DNA of 21,534 nucleotides from CAZVAR01 sp964625225 (lineage in GTDB: Bacteria > Pseudomonadota > Alphaproteobacteria > JAJUGE01), in NCBI GenBank assembly GCA_964625225.1, contig CAZVAR010000056.1:1-21534 (forward strand). The letters run 5' to 3'. This document shows positions 14,964-21,534 of the stretch, piece after piece. Below the pieces are notes generated by a model, which was not told where the DNA came from, did no database searches, and saw only the letters and a list, made by a program, of their open reading frames with translations. Position numbers and translations under genes: made by a program. Position 1 is the first letter of the stretch. The number at the start of each line of letters is the position of its first letter.

Positions 14964-16193
14964 TTATTGCGCGGCGGTCGCCGCCCTGATGTGCTCGCGC
15001 TCCCAGTCCAGCATATAGTCGCGGGTCAGCGGTACCGCGGTCTGCTCGCGGGCGAGCTGCATCTGGAAGACCATCTGCCGCCAGTAGCGGAACGACAGCT
15101 CCACCCCGACCAGATAGAACTCCCACATCCGGCAGAAGCGCTCGTCATAGAGCGCGCGGATCGCCTCGCGATTCGCCTCGAACCGGCGCCGCCATTCGCG
15201 GATCGTCTTCGCGTAATGCAGGCGCAGGATCTCGATGTCGGTGACCCACAGGCCCAGTCGCTCGACCGCGGCGAGCGCTTCCGACAGCGCCGGGGTATAG
15301 CCACCGGGGAAGATGTATTTGCGCAGCCAGGCATTGGTGCTGCCGGGCGGTTCCATCCGTCCGATCGAATGCAGCAGCGCGACACCATCGGGTTTCAACA
15401 TTCCCTTCAGCCGGCCAAAGAACTCGTCGTAATGGGCGGCACCGACATGTTCGAACATGCCCACCGAGACGATCCGGTCGTAGATGCCGGTCTCGTCGCG
15501 ATAATCGCGCAGGTAAAAGCGCACCCGGTCGGCTAGCCCCAGTTCGGCGGCGCGGCGGTTTGAGACCTTGTGCTGCTCCTCGGACAAGGTGATGCCAACG
15601 ACTTCGCAATCGGTCGTCTCGGCGATGTAGAGGGCGAGCCCACCCCAGCCGGAGCCGATGTCGAGCACGCGGCAGCCGGGCTTCAGCAGCAGCTTCGACG
15701 CCAGGTGTCGCTTCTTGTTGAGCTGTGCAACCTCCAGGCTCTCATTGTCGCTCTGGAAATAGGCGCAGGAATATTGCCGGTCGCGGTCGAGGAACAGGTC
15801 GTAGAGCCGATCGGACAGGTCGTAATGGTGCGCGACATTGGCCTTGGCACGGCCGCGCGGGTTGAACTGCTGGAGGCGGCGAAAGATTCTAGACAGCCCT
15901 GCGAGCGTCCGCACCCACCGGTTTTCCTCGAACGCCTCGACATTGACTCCGATCAACTCGATGAAGTCGTAGAGGCTGCCCTCCTCGATGGTCAGCGTCC
16001 CGTCCATGTAGGCCTCACCCACATAGAGGCGGGGGTTGAAGGCCAGTTTCGTCTCCAGCCGTGGGTCGTGCAGGCGGATCGTCGCGCGTGGCCCGGGCAA
16101 GCGGCCGCCGATAACGTGCGGGCGGCCGCTGGCGTCGATCACCGTCAGCGTCCCCTTTTCCACCACGCGCTCGAGTAGGCGTCCGATCAGCAT
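14964..16193 (-). CDS. cfa: Cyclopropane-fatty-acyl-phospholipid synthase family protein
   Basis: Transfers a methylene group from SAM to the double bond of unsaturated acyl chains in membrane phospholipids, a late-growth or stress modification. The 409-residue protein has the N-terminal lipid-binding domain (FNPRLYVGEAYMDGTLTIEE). A VAHHYDLSDRLYDLFLD block and YSCAYF (141-146; Cys143 corresponds to the bicarbonate-site Cys139 of the E. coli enzyme) follow. The SAM motif VLDIGSGWGGLALYIA is at 176-191, with GMFEHVG and LLHSIG after it. The ATG at 16191-16193 is chosen because the family starts near MLIGRLLERV and GGAGGG precedes it; a GTG at 16214 would put that ribosome site inside the gene. 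It lies after the rplI terminator, so it should have its own promoter, which I could not pin down. Confidence 0.94.
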   Translation of the reverse strand: MLIGRLLERVVEKGTLTVIDASGRPHVIGGRLPGPRATIRLHDPRLETKLAFNPRLYVGEAYMDGTLTIEEGSLYDFIELIGVNVEAFEENRWVRTLAGLSRIFRRLQQFNPRGRAKANVAHHYDLSDRLYDLFLDRDRQYSCAYFQSDNESLEVAQLNKKRHLASKLLLKPGCRVLDIGSGWGGLALYIAETTDCEVVGITLSEEQHKVSNRRAAELGLADRVRFYLRDYRDETGIYDRIVSVGMFEHVGAAHYDEFFGRLKGMLKPDGVALLHSIGRMEPPGSTNAWLRKYIFPGGYTPALSEALAAVERLGLWVTDIEILRLHYAKTIREWRRRFEANREAIRALYDERFCRMWEFYLVGVELSFRYWRQMVFQMQLAREQTAVPLTRDYMLDWEREHIRAATAAQ

Positions 16194-16296
16194 GGCCGGC
16201 AAGTCCCTCCTCACCGCCGGTTTGCCCCGGCGGACCTTCCGACCGGCGCAGTGTAAACGCCCCTGCGCACCCTGTGTACCCCTTGAGGATAAACGG

Positions 16297-16323
16297 AAAA
16301 CGGCGCATCCGGGGATGCGCCGT
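16297..16323 (-). terminator. Rho-independent terminator of the rpsF-rplI operon
   Basis: On the minus strand a perfect 10-bp stem ACGGCGCATC/GATGCGCCGT with a 4-base loop is followed directly by a TTTT run. It lies about 50 bases past the rplI stop and is the clearest intrinsic terminator in the window. It separates the ribosomal operon from cfa. Confidence 0.85.
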
Positions 16324-16373
16324 CATCGCTTCTTGCCGATGTCCAACCGGGTCCTCGGCCCCGGCTGCCCCGG

Positions 16374-16988
16374 TCAGCCCGCTCGTGGCGCTCCGGTCGC
16401 GGAGGACTCCTCCAACATCTCCTCGATCGGTTCGGGCAGATCGCCGGCGGCCAGTCCTTCGATCTCGTCCTCGCGTTCCTCCTCGATCGCCTCGCGGCCG
16501 ATTACGACCTCACCACGGGCCTGTGCCGCCGCCTCGTCCTCGCTGCGGGCAATGTTTGCCGTAATCGTGACAATCACCTCGGGGTGCAGCACGATCCTCA
16601 GCGGGTGAAGGCCCAGCGTCTTGATCGGTCGGTCGAGGCTGATCTGCTTGCGGTCGACCGAGACGCCGCTGGCCTGTATCGCGTCGGCGATGTCGCGCAC
16701 CGTGACCGAGCCGTAGAGCTGCCCGGTGTCGCCGGCCTGGCGGATCATCGTCACCATCATGCCTTCGATCTTGCCGGCGGCGCGCTCAGCCTCGCTGCGG
16801 CGCTCGAGGTTGACGGCCTCGAGGTGGGCCCGCTGTTTTTCGAAGTAGGCGAGATTGTCCTTGGTCGCGCGCAGCGCCTTCTTCTGCGGCAGCAGGAAAT
16901 TGCGAGCGTAGCCCGGCCTTACTTTCACGACGTCGCCCATCTGGCCCAGGTTCGGCACCCGCTCCAGCAGAATGATCTCCATCGGCAT
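16374..16988 (-). CDS. rplI: 50S ribosomal protein L9
   Basis: Binds 23S rRNA near the base of the L1 stalk. The N-terminal domain MEIILLERVPNLGQMGDVVKV and GYARNFLLPQKKALRATKDN is unmistakable, followed by the long connecting helix (NLERRSEAERAAGKIEGM) and the C-terminal domain through LHPLRIVLHPEVIVTITANI. At 204 residues it is longer than the E. coli protein (149) because of an acidic tail rich in Glu, Asp and Ala after about residue 150; such tails are frequent in alphaproteobacterial L9. The start is ATG 16988, with GGAGGA 6 bases before it. The DUF2232 stop TAA lies between them, leaving a one-base gap and suggesting coupled translation. An ATG two codons later is an alternative. Confidence 0.97.
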   Translation of the reverse strand: MPMEIILLERVPNLGQMGDVVKVRPGYARNFLLPQKKALRATKDNLAYFEKQRAHLEAVNLERRSEAERAAGKIEGMMVTMIRQAGDTGQLYGSVTVRDIADAIQASGVSVDRKQISLDRPIKTLGLHPLRIVLHPEVIVTITANIARSEDEAAAQARGEVVIGREAIEEEREDEIEGLAAGDLPEPIEEMLEESSATGAPRAG

Positions 16989-16989
16989 C

Positions 16990-17931
16990 TTATTCCTCCT
17001 CGGGGCCACGCGGCCGGCCGTACCGAAGCCGTACCTTCAAGAACGGCTCGGCTAGGCCGATTGCCGTCACGAATACGACCGGCCACCCCAGCACGATCAG
17101 GACCAGGTAAAACACGAACAGCGAAAATCGCCATGCCGTCCAGCGATTCAACAGGGCATGCACCACCGCGAGGCCCTGGAAGAAGAACGGTACGGCAAGC
17201 GCAATCGCGAGATTGCGCGCCATATAGCCCACGCCGCCTCCGGCGACAATGGCCACCGCGACCGCGAGCCCGAACGCATAAAGCGTCCAGGCCGGCAGCA
17301 TCAGGGTCGCTATCGGCGGCGCTGGCCGCAGATTGCGCCCCATCCCGGTCAACAGGCCCTGGGCCAGAACCCCGTTGACCGCCATCATCGTCATCCAGGA
17401 TGCCGCGACGACGCCTGGAAACACCGAGGCGAACTGGGCGGCCAGCGTCTCGACGTTGCGGGCATCGGTGCCGGCCGGGGCCAGCTCCGCCATGGCCTCG
17501 GCCAGCATTGCCCGGACCGCACCTTCGTACCCTTCCGGGTAGCCGGTGAGCAGGAAGCCCGCGACGACGATTCCCAGCGCCCCCATACCGGCGAGCCACG
17601 CCACCAGCAGGCCCGGCGGATACCACTCGACCGTACCGTCCGGCGCGGTGCGGTTGAGCAGCGCCTGCCGTACGATCACGACCAGCGGACCAATGCTGGT
17701 CACCACGAACAGCAGCGCCGAGAGCGCACCTCCGGTCAGGCCGACCAGCAGGGTCGCCGTGGCGGCGGCAATCAGGACGGGCAGCAGCCCCATCCCGAAG
17801 CCGACAACGAACAGCGGCACCTGCGAGAGGTACGCAAAGATGATGCCGCCGACCGATCCGGACAGCAGCGCGGTATAGAGCAGTCCGCCGACGAGGCCGC
17901 CGGCAGCGGCGAGCAGGAGCTCCCTCGGCAT
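16990..17931 (-). CDS. DUF2232 family multi-pass membrane protein
   Basis: A 313-residue, very hydrophobic protein with roughly eight predicted membrane segments (for example LLLAAAGGLVGGLLYTALLS, LLPVLIAAATATLLVGLTGG and FVFYLVLIVLGWPVVFVTAI). DUF2232 proteins are encoded between rpsR and rplI in many alphaproteobacteria, and this position is the main reason for the call. The function is not established; distant resemblance to YybS-like and transporter substrate-binding membrane subunits has been suggested for the family. The charged C-terminus ends in RPRGPEEE. The ATG at 17929-17931 is preceded by a G-run that could act as a weak ribosome-binding site. The stop is one base from the rplI start. 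Confidence 0.88.
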   Translation of the reverse strand: MPRELLLAAAGGLVGGLLYTALLSGSVGGIIFAYLSQVPLFVVGFGMGLLPVLIAAATATLLVGLTGGALSALLFVVTSIGPLVVIVRQALLNRTAPDGTVEWYPPGLLVAWLAGMGALGIVVAGFLLTGYPEGYEGAVRAMLAEAMAELAPAGTDARNVETLAAQFASVFPGVVAASWMTMMAVNGVLAQGLLTGMGRNLRPAPPIATLMLPAWTLYAFGLAVAVAIVAGGGVGYMARNLAIALAVPFFFQGLAVVHALLNRWTAWRFSLFVFYLVLIVLGWPVVFVTAIGLAEPFLKVRLRYGRPRGPEEE

Positions 17932-17983
17932 CGGTCGGTCCCCCCGCGGTCGGTGCCGGCCGGCTGCGAGCGGCGCCGCGGGC

Positions 17984-18244
17984 CTACTGGATCACGTAGG
18001 GCAGCAGACCCAGATAGCGCGCCCGCTTAATCGCCTGCGCGAGCTCGCGCTGCTTCTTGGCAGAAACGGCGGTGATACGGCTCGGGACGATCTTGCCGCG
18101 CTCGGAGATGAAGCGCTGCAACAGTCGCACGTCCTTGTAGTCGATCTTGGGCGCGTTCGGCCCGGAAAAGGGACAGCTTTTGCGCCGGCGGAAGAAGGGG
18201 CGGCGCGCACCGCCTGCCCGGCCACCGGAAACGGCTGGTCTCAT
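17984..18244 (-). CDS. rpsR: 30S ribosomal protein S18
   Basis: Binds 16S rRNA with S6 in the platform of the small subunit. The 86-residue protein has the family core FFRRRKSCPFSGPNAPKIDY, DVRLLQRFISERGKIVPSRI and KKQRELAQAIKRARYLGLLP. The N-terminal MRPAVSGGRAGGARR extension is glycine/arginine-rich as in other alphaproteobacteria. Its ATG overlaps the rpsF TGA as ATGA, indicating coupling. A single CPFSG cysteine remains rather than a zinc-ribbon set. Confidence 0.97.
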   Translation of the reverse strand: MRPAVSGGRAGGARRPFFRRRKSCPFSGPNAPKIDYKDVRLLQRFISERGKIVPSRITAVSAKKQRELAQAIKRARYLGLLPYVIQ

Positions 18245-18675
18245 GTCTCGGCTCCCTCAACCGCGGCGGGGGCGGCCTCGGTCTCCTCCTCGCGGGGACG
18301 ATCCTCGCGCGGGCGGTCACGATCGCCGCGGCGCGGCCGATCGTCACGGGAGGAACGGGCCTGCATCATCACCGAAGGGCCTTCCTCCACCGCATCGATG
18401 CGGATCGTCATGTAGCGCAGGATGTCCTCGTTGAGGCGCATCTGTCGCTCCATCTCCTCGACCGCCGGCCAGGGCGCATCGAGATCGAACATGACATAAT
18501 GGCCCTTGCGGTTCTTCTTGATCCGGTAGGCGAGGCTCTTCAGGCCCCAGTGCTCGCGCTTGACGACCGAGCCGCCATGCTCCTCGATGATTCCGGCCAA
18601 GGAATCGGCCAGCGCCTCGACTTGGGCGCCCGACATTTCCTGGCGGGCGATAATCACGCTTTCGTAATATGGCAT
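18241..18675 (-). CDS. rpsF: 30S ribosomal protein S6
   Basis: Partner of S18 in the 30S platform. The 144-residue protein starts MPYYESVIIARQEMSGAQVE and has VVKREHWGLKSLAYRIKKNR and GHYVMFDLDAPWPAVEEMER, the ferredoxin-like S6 fold. From about residue 105 it has a charged tail of repeating R/D/E/P (for example RPRRGDRDRPREDRPREEE), longer than in E. coli and likely disordered. The ATG is at 18673-18675. It is the first gene of the leftward operon; the likely promoter lies about 140 bases upstream and overlaps a perfect palindrome. Confidence 0.97.
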   Translation of the reverse strand: MPYYESVIIARQEMSGAQVEALADSLAGIIEEHGGSVVKREHWGLKSLAYRIKKNRKGHYVMFDLDAPWPAVEEMERQMRLNEDILRYMTIRIDAVEEGPSVMMQARSSRDDRPRRGDRDRPREDRPREEETEAAPAAVEGAET

Positions 18676-18810
18676 AAGCTCTCGTTACTCCCGCGCCTTC
18701 CCGGATGGCAGTCCCGCAATGTGGAAACGTCGGACGGGCCGCGCAAGAGGCCGGTCGCAAGCAACAGCACCCCGACCCCTGTTCCAGCTACGGTCCCAGA
18801 AGGCGGCGCA

Positions 18811-18838
18811 CTTATACACGAAACACCCCCGCACGCAA
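18811..18838 (-). promoter_or_regulatory. Candidate promoter of the rpsF operon
   Basis: On the minus strand TATAAG (plus 18811-18816) follows TTGCGT (18833-18838) by 16 bases. The -10 is good; the -35 keeps the TTG core and falls inside the left arm of the 26-bp palindrome. The leader would be about 130 bases. Confidence 0.45.
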
Positions 18839-18857
18839 GCGCTGCAGCGCTTGCGTG
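18832..18857. repeat. 26-bp perfect palindrome in the rpsF-fabD intergenic region
   Basis: The 13-base arm CACGCAAGCGCTG is followed immediately by its exact reverse complement. The left arm covers the proposed -35 of the ribosomal operon. A bound protein here could control rpsF, or the element could form a cruciform. A separate small hairpin GCCGGGA-CAA-TCCCGGC follows at 18887-18903. I do not recognise the motif. Confidence 0.5.
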
Positions 18858-19054
18858 GCCGTGCGTGCGCATCCGGTGCCCGTATGGCCGGGACAATCCC
18901 GGCGCCCGGCGGTACGAGTGCTCCGTTTCCTCCCGAAGACCGAATAGCCTGATCATGCGCTGCCATTGTCGGCCTGCATATGGCGTACGCAAGATGTCCG
19001 GGGACGTAATGGCCGCAAACTCCACAGTCTTGGCCGTTATTCAATCCCAGCGGC

Positions 19055-19083
19055 TTGACACCCGGTGCGGTGACAGTCATTGA
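19055..19083 (+). promoter_or_regulatory. Candidate fabD promoter
   Basis: A perfect TTGACA at 19055-19060 is followed, after 17 bases, by CATTGA (19078-19083) as a poor -10. The leader would be about 30 bases. The -35 is strong and the spacing right; the weak -10 is common in alphaproteobacterial housekeeping promoters. Confidence 0.45.
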
Positions 19084-19119
19084 ACCGCAACGCGGACGAT
19101 CGAAAGGTTCGATAAGGTA

Positions 19120-20058
19120 ATGCGACGGGCATTCGTGTTTCCCGGTCAGGGCAGCCAAGCGGTCGGGATGGGTAAGGCGCTGGCCGAAGCGTCCGCGACC
19201 GCGCGCGAGGTGTTCGAGGAGATCGACGACGCGCTCTCGCAGCGGCTGTCGCGTCTGATGTTCGAGGGGCCGGGCGAGGAGCTGATGTTGACCGAGAACG
19301 CCCAGCCGGCGCTGATGGCGGTCAGCCTCGCGCTCGTCCGCGTCCTCCGCAAGGAGGGTGGCGTCGATCTCGGGAAAAGCTGCGTGTTCGTTGCCGGCCA
19401 TTCGCTCGGGGAATATTCGGCGCTCGCTGCGGCGGATTCGCTGGAGCTCGCGGAGACCGCGCGGCTGCTGAAGCGGCGCGGGCGTGCGATGCAGGAGGCG
19501 GTCCCGGTGGGCGAGGGGGCCATGGCGGCGGTACTCGGCCTCGACTTCGACGCGGTGCAGGCGCTCGCGGCGGAAGCCGCGCAGGGTGAGGTCTGCGCGC
19601 CGGCCAACGACAATGCGCCCGGCCAGGTGGTGCTGAGCGGCCATGCCGCAGCGATCGACCGTGCGATCGCGCTCGCGAGCGCACGCAGGGCCAAGGCGAT
19701 CCGGCTGCCGGTCAGTGCACCGTTCCACTGCGAGCTGCTGCGCCCGGCTGCCGACGCCATGGAGGAGGCATTGGCCGGCGTCCGCATCGTCGAGCCCGCG
19801 GTGCCGTTGATCGCCAACGTGACCGCGCAGCCGGTGCAGAACCCGGAGGAGATTCGACGTCTGCTCGTCGAACAGGTTACGGCGCCCGTCCGCTGGCGTG
19901 AGAGCGTCCTTTACATGCGTGCGCAAGAGGTGGAGGAGCTGGTCGAGATCGGTGCCGGCAAGGTGCTCACCGGGCTCACGCGGCGCATCGATCCGGCGCT
20001 CGGCGCCCGGGCCGTACAGGGACCCGACGATGTCGACGCGCTGTTGAAGGCGCTCTGA
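19120..20058 (+). CDS. fabD: Malonyl-CoA:ACP transacylase (ACP S-malonyltransferase)
   Basis: Transfers malonyl from CoA to acyl carrier protein, supplying the extender for type II fatty-acid synthesis. The 312-residue protein begins MRRAFVFPGQGSQAVGMGKA. The GHSLGEYSAL elbow with nucleophile Ser95 and the APFHC motif with His203 are present, as are TENAQPALMA and the late VEIGAGKVLTGL. The ATG at 19120 has AAGG only 2 bases upstream and GAAAGG 12 bases upstream, so its ribosome-binding site is not ideal, but the N-terminus fits the family exactly. It is the first gene of fabD-fabG-acpP-fabF, with 19 bases to fabG. FabH and PlsX genes, often upstream of fabD in other bacteria, are not here. 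Confidence 0.97.
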   Translation: MRRAFVFPGQGSQAVGMGKALAEASATAREVFEEIDDALSQRLSRLMFEGPGEELMLTENAQPALMAVSLALVRVLRKEGGVDLGKSCVFVAGHSLGEYSALAAADSLELAETARLLKRRGRAMQEAVPVGEGAMAAVLGLDFDAVQALAAEAAQGEVCAPANDNAPGQVVLSGHAAAIDRAIALASARRAKAIRLPVSAPFHCELLRPAADAMEEALAGVRIVEPAVPLIANVTAQPVQNPEEIRRLLVEQVTAPVRWRESVLYMRAQEVEELVEIGAGKVLTGLTRRIDPALGARAVQGPDDVDALLKAL

Positions 20059-20077
20059 AGAAAGGGAATCCGGTTCC

Positions 20078-20815
20078 ATGTTCGACCTCACCGGCAAAGC
20101 CGCGCTCGTCACCGGCGCCTCGGGCGGGATCGGCGGCGCCATCGCCCGGGCGCTGCATGCGCGCGGCGCAACGGTCGGCCTCTCCGGGACGCGGGCGGAG
20201 GCACTGGAGGCGCTGGCGGGCGCCTTGGGCGAGCGCGCGCACGTCCTGCCGTGCGATCTCCGCGATGCGGCCGCGACCGACGCTCTGGTCGGGCAGGCCG
20301 AAGCGGCGATGGGGCAGCTCGACATCCTGGTCAACAATGCCGGGCTGACCCGCGATATGCTGGCGTTGCGGATGCGGGACGAAGACTGGCAGACGGTCAT
20401 CGACGTGAATCTCACTGCCGGCTTCCGCCTTGCCCGCGCCGCGCTGAAGGGAATGATGCGTCGGCGCCAGGGGCGGATCATCGGCATCACCTCGATCGTC
20501 GGTGTCACCGGCAACCCGGGCCAAGCCAACTACGCCGCGGCCAAGGCCGGCATGATCGGCATGACGAAGTCGCTGGCGGCGGAGGTGGCGAGCCGCGGCA
20601 TCACCGTGAACTGCGTCGCGCCGGGCTTCATCGCCACGGCCATGACCGACGCGTTGAAGGAGGAGCAGCGGACCGCCCTCCTGCAGCGTGTCCCCGTCGG
20701 TCGCCTCGGGGCGTCGGAGGACGTTGCCGCGGCGGTCGTCTACCTCGCCAGCGACGAGGCCGCCTACGTTACGGGCCAGACCTTGCACGTCAATGGCGGT
20801 ATGGTCATGTTATGA
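20078..20815 (+). CDS. fabG: 3-oxoacyl-ACP reductase FabG
   Basis: NADPH-dependent reduction of 3-ketoacyl-ACP, the first reductive step of each elongation cycle. The 245-residue SDR has the cofactor motif TGASGGIG (12-19) and NNAG (86-89). The Ser139, Tyr152, Lys156 catalytic set lies in ITSIVGVTGNPGQANYAAAK. The end AAYVTGQTLHVNGGM is typical of FabG. The ATG at 20078 follows fabD by 19 bases with an AAAGGGAA purine run upstream. Context with fabD and acpP makes FabG far more likely than another SDR. Confidence 0.96.
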   Translation: MFDLTGKAALVTGASGGIGGAIARALHARGATVGLSGTRAEALEALAGALGERAHVLPCDLRDAAATDALVGQAEAAMGQLDILVNNAGLTRDMLALRMRDEDWQTVIDVNLTAGFRLARAALKGMMRRRQGRIIGITSIVGVTGNPGQANYAAAKAGMIGMTKSLAAEVASRGITVNCVAPGFIATAMTDALKEEQRTALLQRVPVGRLGASEDVAAAVVYLASDEAAYVTGQTLHVNGGMVML

Positions 20816-20817
20816 CG

Positions 20818-20852
20818 GTTCCGCGGTACCTAACTGGTCACGCGCGCGGAAC
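20818..20852 (+). terminator. Possible attenuator hairpin between fabG and acpP
   Basis: GTTCCGCG (20818-20825) pairs with CGCGGAAC (20845-20852), an 8-bp stem with a 19-base loop beginning right after the fabG stop. No U-tract. It could act as a processing or partial-termination site separating fabDG from the highly expressed acpP. Confidence 0.3.
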
Positions 20853-20953
20853 TGTGTTACGAAGCGCCGCCTCCGGGCCGGGCTCCCGGTGCGACCCCGG
20901 CTCGCGAACTACGTCGATTCCATCCGCCATCCCATTGCGAAGGTAGCGCGTCC

Positions 20954-21193
20954 ATGAGCGACATTGCCGAGCGTGTTAAGAAGATTGTCGTCGAGCATCT
21001 CGGGGTCGACGAGGCCAAGGTCACCGAGGGGGCCAGCTTCATCGACGATCTGGGCGCCGACAGCCTCGACACCGTCGAGCTGGTGATGGCGTTCGAGGAG
21101 GAGTTCGGGGTCGAGATCCCGGACGATGCGGCCGAGAAGATCGTTACCGTCAAGGATGCGATTGATTTCATCCGCGAGAACGCGTCCTCGTAA
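20954..21193 (+). CDS. acpP: Acyl carrier protein
   Basis: Carries growing acyl chains on a 4'-phosphopantetheine arm. The 79-residue acidic protein has the LGADSLDTVELVMAFEEEFG helix-II motif with Ser37 as the attachment site, and ends FIRENASS. Length and sequence are standard. The ATG at 20954 is preceded by GAAGG about 10 bases upstream. It lies 138 bases after fabG, a larger gap than elsewhere in the cluster, so it may have its own promoter, and 71 bases before fabF. Confidence 0.98.
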   Translation: MSDIAERVKKIVVEHLGVDEAKVTEGASFIDDLGADSLDTVELVMAFEEEFGVEIPDDAAEKIVTVKDAIDFIRENASS

Positions 21194-21264
21194 GCCGGCG
21201 TATCGCGCTATCGCGCGTGGGACGACGCGGGACGCTGCCCGCGCCGAAGGAGACTGCATCTGAT

Positions 21265-21534
21265 ATGCGACGCGTAGTTGTCACTGGCCTCGGCATGGTC
21301 ACGCCCCTCGGTTGTGGCGTCGAGCCGACCTGGGAGCGACTCATCGGTGGCGAGTCCGGCATCCGCGCCATTCACTCCTTCGATGTGTCCGATCTGCCCG
21401 CGAAGATCGCCGGCCAGGTGCCGCGGGGCGCAACGGCCGAAGGCCGCTGGAACCCGGACGACTGGCTGGAGCCGCGCGAGCAGCGCCGCGTCGACCCCTT
21501 TATCCTGTACGGAATCGCGGCGGCCACCCAGGCC
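21265..21534 (+). CDS. fabF: Beta-ketoacyl-ACP synthase II, N-terminal part (3' end outside window)
   Basis: Condenses malonyl-ACP with acyl-ACP in chain elongation. Only the first 90 codons are present: MRRVVVTGLGMVTPLGCGVE followed by TWERLIGGESGIRAIHSFDV, then RVDPFILYGIAAATQA. This N-terminus is diagnostic of the FabF/KAS II group; the catalytic Cys-His-His lies beyond the window. The ATG at 21265 is preceded by AAGGAG about 13 bases upstream, slightly distant. The position directly after acpP is the standard arrangement. Confidence 0.95.
   Translation, partial: MRRVVVTGLGMVTPLGCGVEPTWERLIGGESGIRAIHSFDVSDLPAKIAGQVPRGATAEGRWNPDDWLEPREQRRVDPFILYGIAAATQA

Larger units (their letters stand above)
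18676..19119. other. 444-base divergent intergenic region between rpsF and fabD
   Basis: No protein start with a ribosome-binding site and no tRNA or rRNA could be recognised here. It contains the rpsF promoter candidate, the 26-bp palindrome, a 7-bp hairpin at 18887-18903 and the fabD promoter candidate. The interval 18904-19050 has nothing I can identify and would be the place to look for an unannotated small RNA. Confidence 0.6.

Noticed and set aside
18676..19119. tRNA or other structured RNA between rpsF and fabD
   Set aside because: No T-loop GTTCGA-type block paired with an acceptor stem was found; the hairpins seen are a simple palindrome and a 7-bp stem.
18685..20529. 614-residue open frame on the minus strand across fabD/fabG and the intergenic region
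   Set aside because: Antisense to well-supported fabD and fabG; the translation is low-complexity arginine/alanine-rich and shows no family resemblance.
1..21534. CRISPR arrays, insertion sequences, prophage or integration sites
   Set aside because: No regularly spaced direct repeats, transposase-like or integrase-like proteins, or terminal inverted repeats were seen; the gene order is typical of a chromosomal core region.

Overview
The window is a GC-rich, gene-dense chromosomal segment from an alphaproteobacterium. The gene content points to the Rhodospirillales/Geminicoccales side of the class, but the order is inferred from family content only. Supporting families are the alphaproteobacterial TrcR (DUF1013), DUF1192 and DUF4170 proteins, a short-chain fatty acyl-CoA type regulator divergent from isocitrate lyase, the rpsF-rpsR-DUF2232-rplI operon, and a metX-metW pair. 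I see no phage, plasmid, insertion sequence, CRISPR array, tRNA or rRNA. Nearly everything is recognisable core or near-core metabolism; the unusual signals are one broken regulator and several strong palindromes.

Layout. (1) Positions 1-5600, C2/C3 acid metabolism: the 3' half of propionyl-CoA synthetase (prpE), a luciferase-like flavin oxidoreductase, and, convergent with it, isocitrate lyase (aceA) followed by a small DUF4170 gene. A divergent ScfR/RamB-like regulator carries a single-base frameshift near 5242. (2) Positions 5747-7801: TrcR cell-cycle regulator, a zinc-free quinone oxidoreductase, and a small DUF1192 protein. (3) Positions 7816-12840: an HAE1-type RND pump and its membrane-fusion adaptor, divergent from a TetR repressor whose promoter overlaps a palindromic operator. 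(4) Positions 12854-14694: metX and metW, overlapping by GTGA. (5) Positions 14964-16193: cyclopropane-fatty-acyl-phospholipid synthase. (6) Positions 16297-18675: the leftward operon rpsF-rpsR-DUF2232-rplI, ending in a clear intrinsic terminator. (7) Position 19120 to the end: the rightward fatty-acid synthesis cluster fabD-fabG-acpP-fabF, the last gene cut by the window edge.

How it fits together. The left part would let the cell activate propionate and run the glyoxylate bypass, with the regulator expected to sense short-chain acyl-CoA. A near-perfect TCAAATTGT element occurs twice in opposite orientation around the aceA/regulator promoters and is the best candidate operator. The right part couples ribosomal protein synthesis and fatty-acid synthesis from a shared divergent intergenic region of 444 bases. 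That region holds a 26-bp perfect palindrome over the likely rpsF -35 element. No convincing undescribed system is present; the most checkable items are the regulator frameshift, the operator pairs and the perfect palindromes.
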